DNA of 64,000 nt, taken from the NCBI GenBank assembly GCA_015055965.1, contig SVHG01000009.1, positions 1 through 64,000 of the forward strand, written 5' to 3'. Positions 32,438 to 41,891 of the stretch are shown piece by piece; position 1 is the stretch's first letter, and every line of letters begins with the position of its first letter. This DNA is from Clostridiales bacterium (lineage in GTDB: Bacteria > Bacillota > Clostridia > Christensenellales > Borkfalkiaceae). Below the pieces are notes generated by a model. The model saw only the letters and a program-made list of their open reading frames with translations. It did not search any database and had not been told where the DNA came from. The translations under genes and the position numbers were made by a program.

Positions 32438-34804
32438 ATGCGAGGACTTCGGTCTATTTTAGTTGCGGCAGTACTGCTACTATGCTTTATTCCCTGCGCT
32501 GTAACTACCCACGCTCAGCCCACCGCTTCTTACGAGCTATATCTTGAAAGCTATCTTTCAGTAACTAGCGCGGAAACGGGCGTATGGCAATCAAGCAGTG
32601 CTTCAAGCGAGGGTGGTTCTTTAGTAAGCTACGGATTAGAGCTTGCAGACGGCGCATCAAACAAATTTATTAGGCTTGCAAACTTTAACGGGTTAAGGTT
32701 TTCTACCTTTACCACCGCAAACGTTAAGCTTGCATACGGCGAGCAGTGGGGGGATACCGTTACCGTTAGCTTTAATTACAGACTTTCTGAAGGTAGCGAA
32801 TATTACGCAGAGGATGATAAGGTCTTAACGCTATCTATCGGCGGGGTAGAAAAGCACTTAACGGTAAAGGAGCTTGCAATTAGTTCACAGTCCGGCGTAG
32901 ATTGGTCAAGCGCAAGCGTTACCATAAGCGTTGGCACTAATAAGGCAGATAGGCTTACCCTTAAATACTATTACGACGGGAATATTGCTTGGCGTACTAA
33001 TCAGCGCTATTTAGACGTGGATAACGTCGTTGCGGTAAGCGGTACGGCTAACCTATGTAACGTTAATTTAGAAAACGCGCCCATAACTACTGCTAACAAA
33101 AAGGAGATTTCTATTGACTATGCCTCAATTGCTCCTCAAAGCAAGCAGTCATACCTTCTTCACGGAAAAGACGGGGTAGATTACGCTAATAATACCGTTT
33201 ACGCAAGGGAAGAAAGAGTTTTATTTGACGGCGGTGACGTTGCGGTAGCTCTTCCCAAGGCAGGAAGCTTTTTATACAGGGGCGCTGCTTCAGTTAAGGC
33301 TAACGAAAGCGATTTATACTTAATTTACGACGCTTCAGATGAAAACTCCTATTTAAGAATGGGTAACTATAACGGATTAGCAAGCGCAACAAGCACCCGT
33401 TTTACAATGGCGTTTTACGATAACGATAGCAATCAAATTTCTAATATGCCCGTTACCAACCGCATCTATTTTTCTTTTGATTATAGACTTTATATGAGTG
33501 AAGCGGTTGAAAACAGTCTTGATTTTAGTAAAAATATATTGCAATTCAGCACCCGTAGCTCAAGCAGTAACAATTCCGGTAATATTTCCTTCGACGAGCT
33601 GGTTATAAACGAGGATGGCGACGGAACGTGGCGTAGCTTCAGCGGTATTTTAGACGTTTACACCACTACCACCGCAACTATAGCAGTAAATTATTTTGCA
33701 TATCAGCAGGCTTCCTTTACTCCCGAAGTATATCTTGATATGGATAATATCACTCTTAGGGCGGAAGGCTCTAACGTTAACTACGCTTACTTAAACGGAA
33801 CGTTTGAAGGGGCAGTACCTACCGTAAGTGACGGTAGCGATCCCTTAAACGGTAAGGTTTATTGCAATCCTCTTTTAGGTACTAAAGGAGAAAAGGTTCG
33901 CGTTGGTAGCGTAGATTATGCAATGCAGTTAGAAAAGGGTGATTCTCTATCCTTAGATTTAGGCTGGAAGCCCACGACTAACGTGTATAATATTTGCTTC
34001 GACGTTAAAGAAAAGGTAGGAGCTTTTAAGCTATTTATTTCAGGCAGAAGCGGTGATTGCCTAGAGTTAACGGTGGGAGAAAACGCAGTAGCGGATAACG
34101 GCGCTTACGAAGTATATTGGGAAAGCTTATCTGAAGGATATAAGTGCCATATATTCTTTATTCGTACCGCGCCTAATGCGTTATATTCTATTGATTTTAT
34201 AAACAGCGGTTTAAGCGCTCTTACCTTAAATAATTTGTTCGTTGGCGAAGTATCTTCAGTATGTAGCGTAGCAGGCGATTTTACTGCCTTTACGGAAAGC
34301 TATAACGCTTTAGTAAGCTCTTACGAAGCTAACGCTAACGGCTATACGTCAAATGCAAAAATGCAAGTAAAAAGAGCAATTTATAACGCTTCTTTAATTA
34401 ACGAATATAGCTCGCAGGCAAATATGGATGCAGCTATTTTAGCTTTAACAAGCGCGGTAAATAACGGCGCGAAGCTTGCGGATTTATCAAAGCTAGAGCT
34501 AGCTTTAGAAAAGGCGGAAGCTATTTATCAAGGCGGTGGCGCTAAAAAATACACCAGAGCAAGCTGGCTATTGTTTGATCAGGCAGATAAGGCTGCCCGC
34601 GCGCTAAACGGCGAAAGCTCACAGGAAGCCGTTGATGGGGCTGCAGAAAAGCTGGAAATGGCTATTAAGGAATTAGTTTTAGTTGAAGATAACGGCTCAT
34701 CCGTAGTATTGGCTATCGGCGTAGGTGGCGGTGCTTTAGGCTTGGGCGGTGTTGCTCTATGCGCAGTAATGATTAAAAGGAGAAAGAAAAATGAAAAGAA
34801 TTAA
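32438..34804 (+). CDS. Secreted, membrane-anchored surface protein (unknown, beta-rich)
   Basis: A 788-residue protein not assigned to a family. A signal peptide (VAAVLLLCFIPCAVTTHA) is followed by at least two related beta-rich modules (about 30-205 and 230-455), each containing YLDVDN or YLDMDN and a run like FSFDYRL/FNYRL; they look like carbohydrate-binding jelly rolls. A third module and a helical FIVAR-like repeat region (about 620-755; YNASLINEYSSQ, LTSAVNNGA) lead to a C-terminal helix and a KRRKK tail. It has no LPxTG, so it is membrane-held. It is the first gene of a four-gene operon and overlaps the next by 14 bases. Confidence 0.7.
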   Translation: MRGLRSILVAAVLLLCFIPCAVTTHAQPTASYELYLESYLSVTSAETGVWQSSSASSEGGSLVSYGLELADGASNKFIRLANFNGLRFSTFTTANVKLAYGEQWGDTVTVSFNYRLSEGSEYYAEDDKVLTLSIGGVEKHLTVKELAISSQSGVDWSSASVTISVGTNKADRLTLKYYYDGNIAWRTNQRYLDVDNVVAVSGTANLCNVNLENAPITTANKKEISIDYASIAPQSKQSYLLHGKDGVDYANNTVYAREERVLFDGGDVAVALPKAGSFLYRGAASVKANESDLYLIYDASDENSYLRMGNYNGLASATSTRFTMAFYDNDSNQISNMPVTNRIYFSFDYRLYMSEAVENSLDFSKNILQFSTRSSSSNNSGNISFDELVINEDGDGTWRSFSGILDVYTTTTATIAVNYFAYQQASFTPEVYLDMDNITLRAEGSNVNYAYLNGTFEGAVPTVSDGSDPLNGKVYCNPLLGTKGEKVRVGSVDYAMQLEKGDSLSLDLGWKPTTNVYNICFDVKEKVGAFKLFISGRSGDCLELTVGENAVADNGAYEVYWESLSEGYKCHIFFIRTAPNALYSIDFINSGLSALTLNNLFVGEVSSVCSVAGDFTAFTESYNALVSSYEANANGYTSNAKMQVKRAIYNASLINEYSSQANMDAAILALTSAVNNGAKLADLSKLELALEKAEAIYQGGGAKKYTRASWLLFDQADKAARALNGESSQEAVDGAAEKLEMAIKELVLVEDNGSSVVLAIGVGGGALGLGGVALCAVMIKRRKKNEKN

Positions 34805-36677
34805 GCGTTTACTTTCTTGTTTAATATTAGTGGCAATTTTACTCACAGTTCCCGTTTCGGTTGCAACGGCTAACGCATCAAGCGGTTCTTCTGGGGTAGA
34901 TTTTACCAGCGGAATTTTAAAATATAATCTTTCAGCTCCTTTAACCGATAACCCCAACACCTTTGAGGCTTGGTTAAAAATAGATAAGAACGTTACCGGC
35001 GAAATTGGTACTCTTTTTAGTAACTACTGTATGACGGCCACTCCCGAGGTGGGCTACGAGGTTAACGGAAAGGGTAACTTCTGCGTTGCGTGGAATAACT
35101 ATGAAAAGTACGTAGTATTCGACGGTGTGGATTTAAGAACCGGCGAATGGACGCACGTAACCGCAGTTCGTGATGCAAGTAAAAACTCATTCTTGCTTTA
35201 TATAAACGGTAGACTTGCCCAAGAAAAGCAGGTTGGCGTTGGTTCTGATATAGAAGAATTTTATAACCTTCACGCAATTGGCGGTGACTTCTTATCAAGG
35301 CAAAAGCAAAAAAGACAGTTTAAGGGCAGTATTCGCCAAGTAACCGCTTATTCAGACGTGTTAACCTCAGGCGAAATTTACCGCGATTACAGAAACGGAA
35401 GCACCATAAGCGCATCAACGCGTAGCGATTTAATACTTAACGTTTGCTTAGACGCATCTTTAGTAGTCGCAAAGGATACCTCTTCATTTGGTAACGACGC
35501 ATACCTTGCTTCTAACGACTATTTTTACGAAGGCGACTTATACGAAGCAAAGGATTACACTATCGCAGTAGTTCCCGATATTCAAATGATAACCCTATTC
35601 TATCCCGAAATGGTTGGAACGCTTCCCGATTATCTATTAAAGAAGGAAAGCGAGCAAAAGATAGAAGCAGTATTTACCGTTGGCGACTTAACAAACGGTA
35701 AGCATTCAAAGGGTAGTTCTTTTGATAAGCAATATAAAACTATTAGGGATGAGTTTGCTAAGCTAGACGGACATATGCCTTATATGTTCGTTCCCGGCAA
35801 CCACGACTACGACGACGAATGCGCAACAACCAAAAATCTTACTTATTTGAACAAGTATTTAACCATTGAAAAAATAAGTCAATGGAATGAATGGGGTGGC
35901 TCATTCTCTTCCGATAGCGTTGTTAACGCCTATTATTTATTAGAGTACGCGGGCGTTAAGTACATAGTATTCGCTATGGAATTCGGCCCCTCTGACGAGG
36001 TTTTAGAATGGGCTTGTGAAATAACCGAACAGCACTTAGACCGCAGACTTATAATGTTAACGCACGGCAACTTAAATCCCGATTACCGCTTAATTACTAG
36101 CCACGATTACGGATTTACTAAAAACGAAAGCGTTAACTCTGCAGTTCAGGTTTGGGAAAAATGGTTAAGCAAATATCCCAACGTATTTATGACCTTTAGC
36201 GGTCACGTTATTGCAGACGATATTACCGTTAAAGAAATGGTTGGCGAAAACGGAAACGTAGTAACTCATTTCCTTATAAACGCGCAAGGTATTATAATGA
36301 ACGACGGCTTAGAATCAATGGTTGCGCTTTTAAACTTTGACGAGCAAAATCAACTTTGCTATATCAACTACGTAAGCACCATTCAAGATAAGCTTTACAA
36401 CGTTCAAAATCAATTCGTTTACGATTTTAAGGGTAACACTTCAATAGTAAGCTCTAAATACGCAGGCACTAGTGCAAAAAGCGTAACTAGGGAAGAAAAT
36501 TTACAGGCAACGGTTGCAAAAGCTTCTTTAATTAAGGGCGTTCAAGCTCCCGTTTCAAGCAGTTTAGAAAATCCCCAAAGCCAAGCGTTAATAACTGCAA
36601 TAACCTTTATTGCTATCGCGGTTGTTTGCTTCGTTCTTGCAAGGGCAATAAGGAGGGCTAAAAATGAAAAGAAATAG
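34791..36677 (+). CDS. Anchored LamG-like / calcineurin-like phosphoesterase
   Basis: A 628-residue surface enzyme. A signal peptide (to about residue 29) leads to a LamG/concanavalin-like domain (about 38-210; FEAWLKID, GEWTHVTAVRD, LYINGRL). A metallophosphoesterase domain (about 255-520) follows with the metal motifs VVPDIQ, VGDLTNG, PGNHDYD, LTHGN and SGHV. The usual DxH first motif is DxQ, as in a known subgroup. A C-terminal membrane helix and basic tail anchor it. The likely action is hydrolysis of a phosphoester outside the cell, perhaps on glycans or wall polymers; the substrate is inferred only from location. It overlaps both neighbours by 14 bases. Confidence 0.82.
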   Translation: MKRIKRLLSCLILVAILLTVPVSVATANASSGSSGVDFTSGILKYNLSAPLTDNPNTFEAWLKIDKNVTGEIGTLFSNYCMTATPEVGYEVNGKGNFCVAWNNYEKYVVFDGVDLRTGEWTHVTAVRDASKNSFLLYINGRLAQEKQVGVGSDIEEFYNLHAIGGDFLSRQKQKRQFKGSIRQVTAYSDVLTSGEIYRDYRNGSTISASTRSDLILNVCLDASLVVAKDTSSFGNDAYLASNDYFYEGDLYEAKDYTIAVVPDIQMITLFYPEMVGTLPDYLLKKESEQKIEAVFTVGDLTNGKHSKGSSFDKQYKTIRDEFAKLDGHMPYMFVPGNHDYDDECATTKNLTYLNKYLTIEKISQWNEWGGSFSSDSVVNAYYLLEYAGVKYIVFAMEFGPSDEVLEWACEITEQHLDRRLIMLTHGNLNPDYRLITSHDYGFTKNESVNSAVQVWEKWLSKYPNVFMTFSGHVIADDITVKEMVGENGNVVTHFLINAQGIIMNDGLESMVALLNFDEQNQLCYINYVSTIQDKLYNVQNQFVYDFKGNTSIVSSKYAGTSAKSVTREENLQATVAKASLIKGVQAPVSSSLENPQSQALITAITFIAIAVVCFVLARAIRRAKNEKK

Positions 36678-38817
36678 GCTTTTAATAGGCGCACTTTTAA
36701 TAATTCTAGTTCTTTCCTTAGGCGCGTTATTTGCTTGCCAGCCTCAAGATGAGGGGGAATTTACCATAACGGTAGAAAACAGCTTATACGGCGGAATTAA
36801 AACTCAAAAATCTGCAAACGCGGGCGATACCGTTAAGCTGGAGCTTTACGGCAGTAAGGGCTACGAGGGTTGTGCGGTATACGTTAACGGCAGTAAGCTG
36901 GAAGGTAACGAATTTGTTATGCCTAACCAAAACGTAGTAATAAACGTAACCTCTGCAAGCACTCTTTCAACTGCGTACGCAATTACCGTTGAAGATAGCG
37001 ATAACGGCGTTATAGTGGCAGATTTAGCTTCTGCAAACGCGGGCGATACGGTAACCTTAAAGGCATTTTCCAGCTATAATAAAATGCTGGATTATTTCTG
37101 TGTGGACGGCGTTAAAATAGAAGGCAATAGCTTTACCATGCCGGAAAAGGCGGTAACCGTTTCTGCGGTGTTTATTCCCGTTTATAAAGAAACTAACGTA
37201 AAGCTTTCGTTAACGGTAAGCTATCAGCAGGCAACCAGCTATTGGTATGCGGAATATACCCCTGAAGCTATCGTGGTAGAAACGGTAGTAGAGGACGATT
37301 TAATATTCACCTCTAAAAAGGGTACTACCAGCGTTGGTATGGCAGATAATATTGAATTTATAATCGGTTTAAGAAGCTCTGCTTCTGCGCTAAACAGCTC
37401 TTGCTATAAGATGGTAGTAAGCGGTATTGGCGAATACTATTGGCAACGCTATAGCACTTATTTTTATAACGCAAGCAGTTACGGAATTAAGGTTGAGTTT
37501 GAGGAATATAACCCCTTTGATCAAGGCTTCTTGGGCTATAAAACGCGCGTTACCATTCCCTATTCAGTAATAGGAACAAGCTACAACGACGCATACGGCA
37601 ATCTTACCATTTGCCCCGCTATGAGAAACACCACCAATACCCTAAAAACGGGTTGGATTTCTTATAGTGAAATGAACTGTAATTGGGAAAATCCCTCTAC
37701 TCACTTGCTAATAAACGCAAACGGCGAATTTGCTATGAACGTAGCTCAGGTGGATTATTTATTTACCGGTGACGAGCTTCTTTCACACGTTGCAGGCGCG
37801 AACGGTATGAACGCATTAAAGGGCTCTTATACCTACGTCGTTCCCGGTAGCACCTTAGAATATTGGTCTAACAATATTGGTGATATAACCAGATTTAGTC
37901 CCGGCGAAATATTCTTCTCTTGCGGTTCTTGCGATTTAAGAAGCACTTCAGTTTTAGCAACCTTTAACGGTATGAAGAATTTTATAGCCGAGCTTTCTAA
38001 ATTAAGTAGCGCAAAGATAAATATAGTTTCTTCCATTCCTTCAGTATCAACTCACGATGCAAAGGCGGTAATAGCTTATAACCGCATGGTTAAGGAATAC
38101 GTTCAAACCCTTTCTAACGTAGAGTATATTGATTTAAGCGAAGAAATTTTCGTTAACGACGGCGTAAACGTTCCCCTATACGCAAGCTCAACAACCCTTT
38201 CAGATGAGGGTAACAGACTGTTAGCCAAGCAAATTTTAAGCGCGCGCGGATTATATAATGATAGGTGGGGCGCAGAATGGGGTAGCGTTGGCTCTTATCT
38301 GGCAAGTGGGGCGTGGACGTACTCAAACGGAGTTCTTTCTAATACCGCAGGCGGTACTAACGTTATTTATAATAAAGCGGGAAGCAACACCGATTTTCTA
38401 TTTGAAATGCAGGTAACTGCAACCGCAATTTACAACGGCGATTTATACCCCAAGTTCGGTATTAATCTATTAAACTCAAATCACAGCAGATATTATTATA
38501 TTTCAGCAGTTAACTTAAACGAAGAAATCGCAGGTATAGTAGAAAAGCCCTATAGCGGTTACGATTGGCTAAACGGCACTACTTACACCATTAAGGATAT
38601 GCCTTATTCAAACGGTAAGTACGTTACCTTTAAGATTATTAAGAGCGATAACACCATTCTATTCTACATGAACGGTACGCTACTTGCTTCTACCTCTGCG
38701 GAAATATTTGATAGCGAGCCTATTACAATCGGCATATTCTCATTCAATACAGGTTTAACGGTAAAAAATATTAGATTAGTTACAGACCTTAACGAAATAG
38801 AAAAGGAGGTGGGCTAA
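36664..38817 (+). CDS. Lipoprotein with SGNH-hydrolase-like and beta-sandwich domains
   Basis: A 717-residue lipoprotein (lipobox LGALFAC, Cys near 25). Two small beta repeats (ITVENSLYGGI..., ITVEDSDNGVI..., each with NAGDTV and FTMPEK/VMPNQ) open the mature protein. A beta-sandwich comes next (about 180-350). The segment at about 395-535 resembles an SGNH/GDSL hydrolase (FSPGEIFFSCGSCDL, NIVSSIPSV, YIDLSEEIF, DGVNVPLYAS-TTLSDEGNRLLA), where a His usually expected near the end is replaced. The C-terminus is LamG-like (DFLFEMQVTATAI). Whether the SGNH part is active is uncertain. Translation couples to both neighbours. Confidence 0.65.
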   Translation: MKRNRLLIGALLIILVLSLGALFACQPQDEGEFTITVENSLYGGIKTQKSANAGDTVKLELYGSKGYEGCAVYVNGSKLEGNEFVMPNQNVVINVTSASTLSTAYAITVEDSDNGVIVADLASANAGDTVTLKAFSSYNKMLDYFCVDGVKIEGNSFTMPEKAVTVSAVFIPVYKETNVKLSLTVSYQQATSYWYAEYTPEAIVVETVVEDDLIFTSKKGTTSVGMADNIEFIIGLRSSASALNSSCYKMVVSGIGEYYWQRYSTYFYNASSYGIKVEFEEYNPFDQGFLGYKTRVTIPYSVIGTSYNDAYGNLTICPAMRNTTNTLKTGWISYSEMNCNWENPSTHLLINANGEFAMNVAQVDYLFTGDELLSHVAGANGMNALKGSYTYVVPGSTLEYWSNNIGDITRFSPGEIFFSCGSCDLRSTSVLATFNGMKNFIAELSKLSSAKINIVSSIPSVSTHDAKAVIAYNRMVKEYVQTLSNVEYIDLSEEIFVNDGVNVPLYASSTTLSDEGNRLLAKQILSARGLYNDRWGAEWGSVGSYLASGAWTYSNGVLSNTAGGTNVIYNKAGSNTDFLFEMQVTATAIYNGDLYPKFGINLLNSNHSRYYYISAVNLNEEIAGIVEKPYSGYDWLNGTTYTIKDMPYSNGKYVTFKIIKSDNTILFYMNGTLLASTSAEIFDSEPITIGIFSFNTGLTVKNIRLVTDLNEIEKEVG

Positions 38818-38818
38818 T

Positions 38819-41623
38819 ATGTTAAAGAACAAGTTAATAATTTTAGTTTTGGCAATTAGCCTGGTTTTCTCTGTTTTTGCTCTTTCAGGCTGTGGAACAA
38901 GTCAAGATACCGGCTCAACGGGCAGTTCTTCTCAAGAGCAAAGCTCAAGCGAGCACTCTGAAGATTCTTCAAGCAGTGAAGATTCAGCAATCTCAAGTGA
39001 AAGCTCAAGCGAGCATTCTTCAAGTAACGAAGATCCCGTTACGGTAACCGTAATCTTCTTAAATCACGATGGGGCGGAGCTTTATTCAGTAGAAATTGAA
39101 GAGGGTAGCGTTCCCGGCTATAATGGAGCAACCCCCACTAAGGCAAGCACCCCCGCAACTGAATATCAGTTTGAAGGTTGGGCATTAAACGGCGTCGTTT
39201 ACACCAGCTTACCCGCAGTTAGCGTTGATACCAGCTTTACCGCTTCTTATACGGAAGCTGCAAGAAAGTACACCGTTACCTTTATAGTAAACGGCGAAGA
39301 AAACAGTAAAGTGTACGAATACGGTGTTATGCCCTCTTACGAAGGCGAAACTAGGTTTGAAATAGACGGTGAGGTTTTCGTTCTAAGCGGTTGGGATAAG
39401 CCCATAACGGCAGTAGAAGGGGATTGCACTTATACGGCTAATTTAGTTAGTCGCGGGCCAGTTAAGTATTACGACGTAACCTTCGTTGTAGACGAAAGCT
39501 CTATAGTGGTGGCGGTTAAGGAAAATACCGTGCCCGTATTTTACGGCGAGCCTTACCGCAAGGAAAAAGCAGAATGCTCTTACCGCTTTATAGGCTGGAA
39601 GAATGGCGACGCAGTTTACGAAGAACTACCCGTAGTAACCGAAAACGTTACTTATACCGCCTTATTTGAAACGGTATATAAGCAGTTTACCGTAACCTTT
39701 AAGCACGAGGGCGAGCCCGTTCAAACGGTAAGCGTTCAGTACGGACAAGCTCCCGTTTATACCGGAGCAAATCTAACCAAGCAATCAGATTCTAAATACG
39801 ATTACAGCTTAGCCGGCTGGATTAGATACGGCGAGGTTTACTACGGCGAGCTTCCCCACGTATACGAGGATATGGCGTTTGAAGCAGTGTTTGAAAAGAC
39901 CTTACGCGTATACAACGTAACGGTTAACTACTACTTAAACGGCACTATTTTTGATAGCTATTCTCAAAATTATACCTGCGGTGACGATTATGAAATAGCT
40001 TCTCCTGCAGTAAGCGGATATTCCCCCTCTTTTGCATACGTTTCAGGTTGCGTCGTAGAAGATAGAACGGTGGACGTTTATTATTCCTCTTACGACGTTT
40101 GGAATGGCGAAAGTGAAAGCGTAACCGCTCAGGGCGAAGGAACTCAAGATTCACCCTATATTATTACCACGGCAGAGCAGGTTGCTCAGCTTGCCAAGGA
40201 CGTAGACGGCGGAAACGCTTACGAAAACGTATATTTTAAATTAAACAACGATTTAGACCTTGCAAATATTGCGTGGGAAGCAATCGGTCATTACGACTAT
40301 CCCTTCGGCGGTCATTTTGACGGTAACGGACACTTAATATACAATTTAAGCTATAGAAGCGAGCTTGCTAACAGTAACGCAAATTCCGGCCACGGATTAT
40401 TCTCTACGGTAAGCGGTAGCGTTAAAAATCTTAACGTAAGCGGTAGCGTATATTCAGTTGCTAAATACACCGCGTTGGTAGTTGGTCACAATAAGGGCGG
40501 TTTAGTTCAAAACTGCAATTCCTTCGGTACGGTATGCGGTTTTGGTAATACCGCGGGTATCGTTGGCTGGTCTAGCGGTGAAATTAAAAACTGCAATAAC
40601 TACGCAACTATTACTCAGACGGGCGCATCAGGCTCATATAGAACTGCAGGTATCGTTGGCGGAACTAACGCTTCAGTAAGCTATTGCAATAACTACGGTC
40701 AGGTTATAGTAGACGGCGGTAGCGGTACTGTTGCAGGCATAGTTGCAAGAAAGGAAGGTAGCGCGGTTATAAGTTACTGCAATAACTACGGCTACGTTTC
40801 ATCAACTAAAAACTACGTTGGCGGTGTTATAGGCTACGCTTTAGGTCAAGCAGACGCAATTAAAGGCTGTAACAATTACGCCCCCGTATACGGCGCAGCT
40901 TATACTTCAGGCGTCGTTGGTTACAACGTAGAAACGGCTATTGAAAGCTGTTCAAACTACGGCTTAGTTAAGGGTAGCTCTAACGTTGGCGGTATCGTTG
41001 GTTACACTAAGGATAACGTAACTAACTGTGAAAACGTTGGTTATATTTACGGTACGTCAAACTACGTTGGCGGTGTTGTTGGCAGAGCCTACGCTAACGT
41101 TCATAACTGCGTAAATAAGGGTGACGTACTTGCAGATAATTCATCTGCCGGCGGTGTTATTGGTTATTTTTACGCAAATAAGGATTTAGCTGAGGTTAAC
41201 GGCGTAAAGAACTGCGTTAACTTCGGTAGCGTAACCGTTACGGTTAGCGGTAGCAACGCAAACGCAGGCGGTGTTATTGGCGTTGCAGCAAAGGTAGATG
41301 GCGATAACGGCGATTACGTTAAGCCCTACGTTGAAGAGTGCGTAAACCACGGCTTAGTTCTTTCTAACGCAAGCTATACCGGCGGTGTGCTTGGCGGATG
41401 TAACGGCGCTTTAGTTAAAAATTGCGTAAACCACGCAAACGTTATTTCTGAGAGCGGTTCTTACGTTGCAGGTATTGCAGGCAGTAACTGGGGCTACGGC
41501 TCGGTAAGCTCTTGTACTAACTACGGCGCAATTTTAGGCGGTGCAACCGTTGGCGAAATTTGCGGTCAGTTAACCAGCACCTCAACTGCGGTCGGTAACT
41601 TAAGCTTAGGAAAATTATTATAA
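38819..41623 (+). CDS. InlB-like/MucBP-like/GLUG repeat lipoprotein (adhesin-like)
   Basis: A 934-residue surface lipoprotein (FALSGCGTSQ lipobox). A Ser/Glu-rich linker of about 45 residues spans the wall, followed by InlB-type beta repeats (VTFIVNGEENSKVYEYGVMPSY and similar, each with a hydrophobic strand and GW turn), a MucBP-like unit (VTVNYYLNGTIFDSYSQNY) and then about twelve GLUG-type repeats of NCxNYG and AGIVG character to the C-terminus. Such architecture is typical of adhesins binding mucin or matrix. It is the last gene of the four-gene operon, one base after the previous stop. No catalytic domain was recognised. Confidence 0.78.
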   Translation: MLKNKLIILVLAISLVFSVFALSGCGTSQDTGSTGSSSQEQSSSEHSEDSSSSEDSAISSESSSEHSSSNEDPVTVTVIFLNHDGAELYSVEIEEGSVPGYNGATPTKASTPATEYQFEGWALNGVVYTSLPAVSVDTSFTASYTEAARKYTVTFIVNGEENSKVYEYGVMPSYEGETRFEIDGEVFVLSGWDKPITAVEGDCTYTANLVSRGPVKYYDVTFVVDESSIVVAVKENTVPVFYGEPYRKEKAECSYRFIGWKNGDAVYEELPVVTENVTYTALFETVYKQFTVTFKHEGEPVQTVSVQYGQAPVYTGANLTKQSDSKYDYSLAGWIRYGEVYYGELPHVYEDMAFEAVFEKTLRVYNVTVNYYLNGTIFDSYSQNYTCGDDYEIASPAVSGYSPSFAYVSGCVVEDRTVDVYYSSYDVWNGESESVTAQGEGTQDSPYIITTAEQVAQLAKDVDGGNAYENVYFKLNNDLDLANIAWEAIGHYDYPFGGHFDGNGHLIYNLSYRSELANSNANSGHGLFSTVSGSVKNLNVSGSVYSVAKYTALVVGHNKGGLVQNCNSFGTVCGFGNTAGIVGWSSGEIKNCNNYATITQTGASGSYRTAGIVGGTNASVSYCNNYGQVIVDGGSGTVAGIVARKEGSAVISYCNNYGYVSSTKNYVGGVIGYALGQADAIKGCNNYAPVYGAAYTSGVVGYNVETAIESCSNYGLVKGSSNVGGIVGYTKDNVTNCENVGYIYGTSNYVGGVVGRAYANVHNCVNKGDVLADNSSAGGVIGYFYANKDLAEVNGVKNCVNFGSVTVTVSGSNANAGGVIGVAAKVDGDNGDYVKPYVEECVNHGLVLSNASYTGGVLGGCNGALVKNCVNHANVISESGSYVAGIAGSNWGYGSVSSCTNYGAILGGATVGEICGQLTSTSTAVGNLSLGKLL

Positions 41624-41634
41624 TAAGATTTGTT

Positions 41635-41671
41635 AAGGGGAAATTAAAATTTTAACGTTTTAATTCCCCTT
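41635..41671 (+). terminator. Possible terminator after the surface operon
   Basis: AAGGGGAA/TTCCCCTT pairs around an inner ATTAAAA/TTTTAAT stem. There is no long T-run, so the call is weak. Confidence 0.4.
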
Positions 41672-41748
41672 AAAGCCGTTAAAAGGGAATATTTATAAAT
41701 ATATTTATAAAGTTATAAAAATTATAGCGGTAAATTTTTAAAAAACTA

Positions 41749-41777
41749 TTGCAAAAAGAATAATTATGTGTTAAAAT
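41749..41777 (+). promoter_or_regulatory. Promoter of the giant GLUG lipoprotein gene
   Basis: TTGCAA, 17 bases ending TGT, TAAAAT (extended -10), 115 bases before the start codon. Confidence 0.7.
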
Positions 41778-41891
41778 AGAATTTGCAAGTTAGAAACCAA
41801 TAGGCAAGGGGTAAAAAAGGGTTAAATTTTGATAAAAAACCGTAAATTTGCCTCAAGCCAGTAATATAACGCAAAGTTATAGGAGGAAAAA

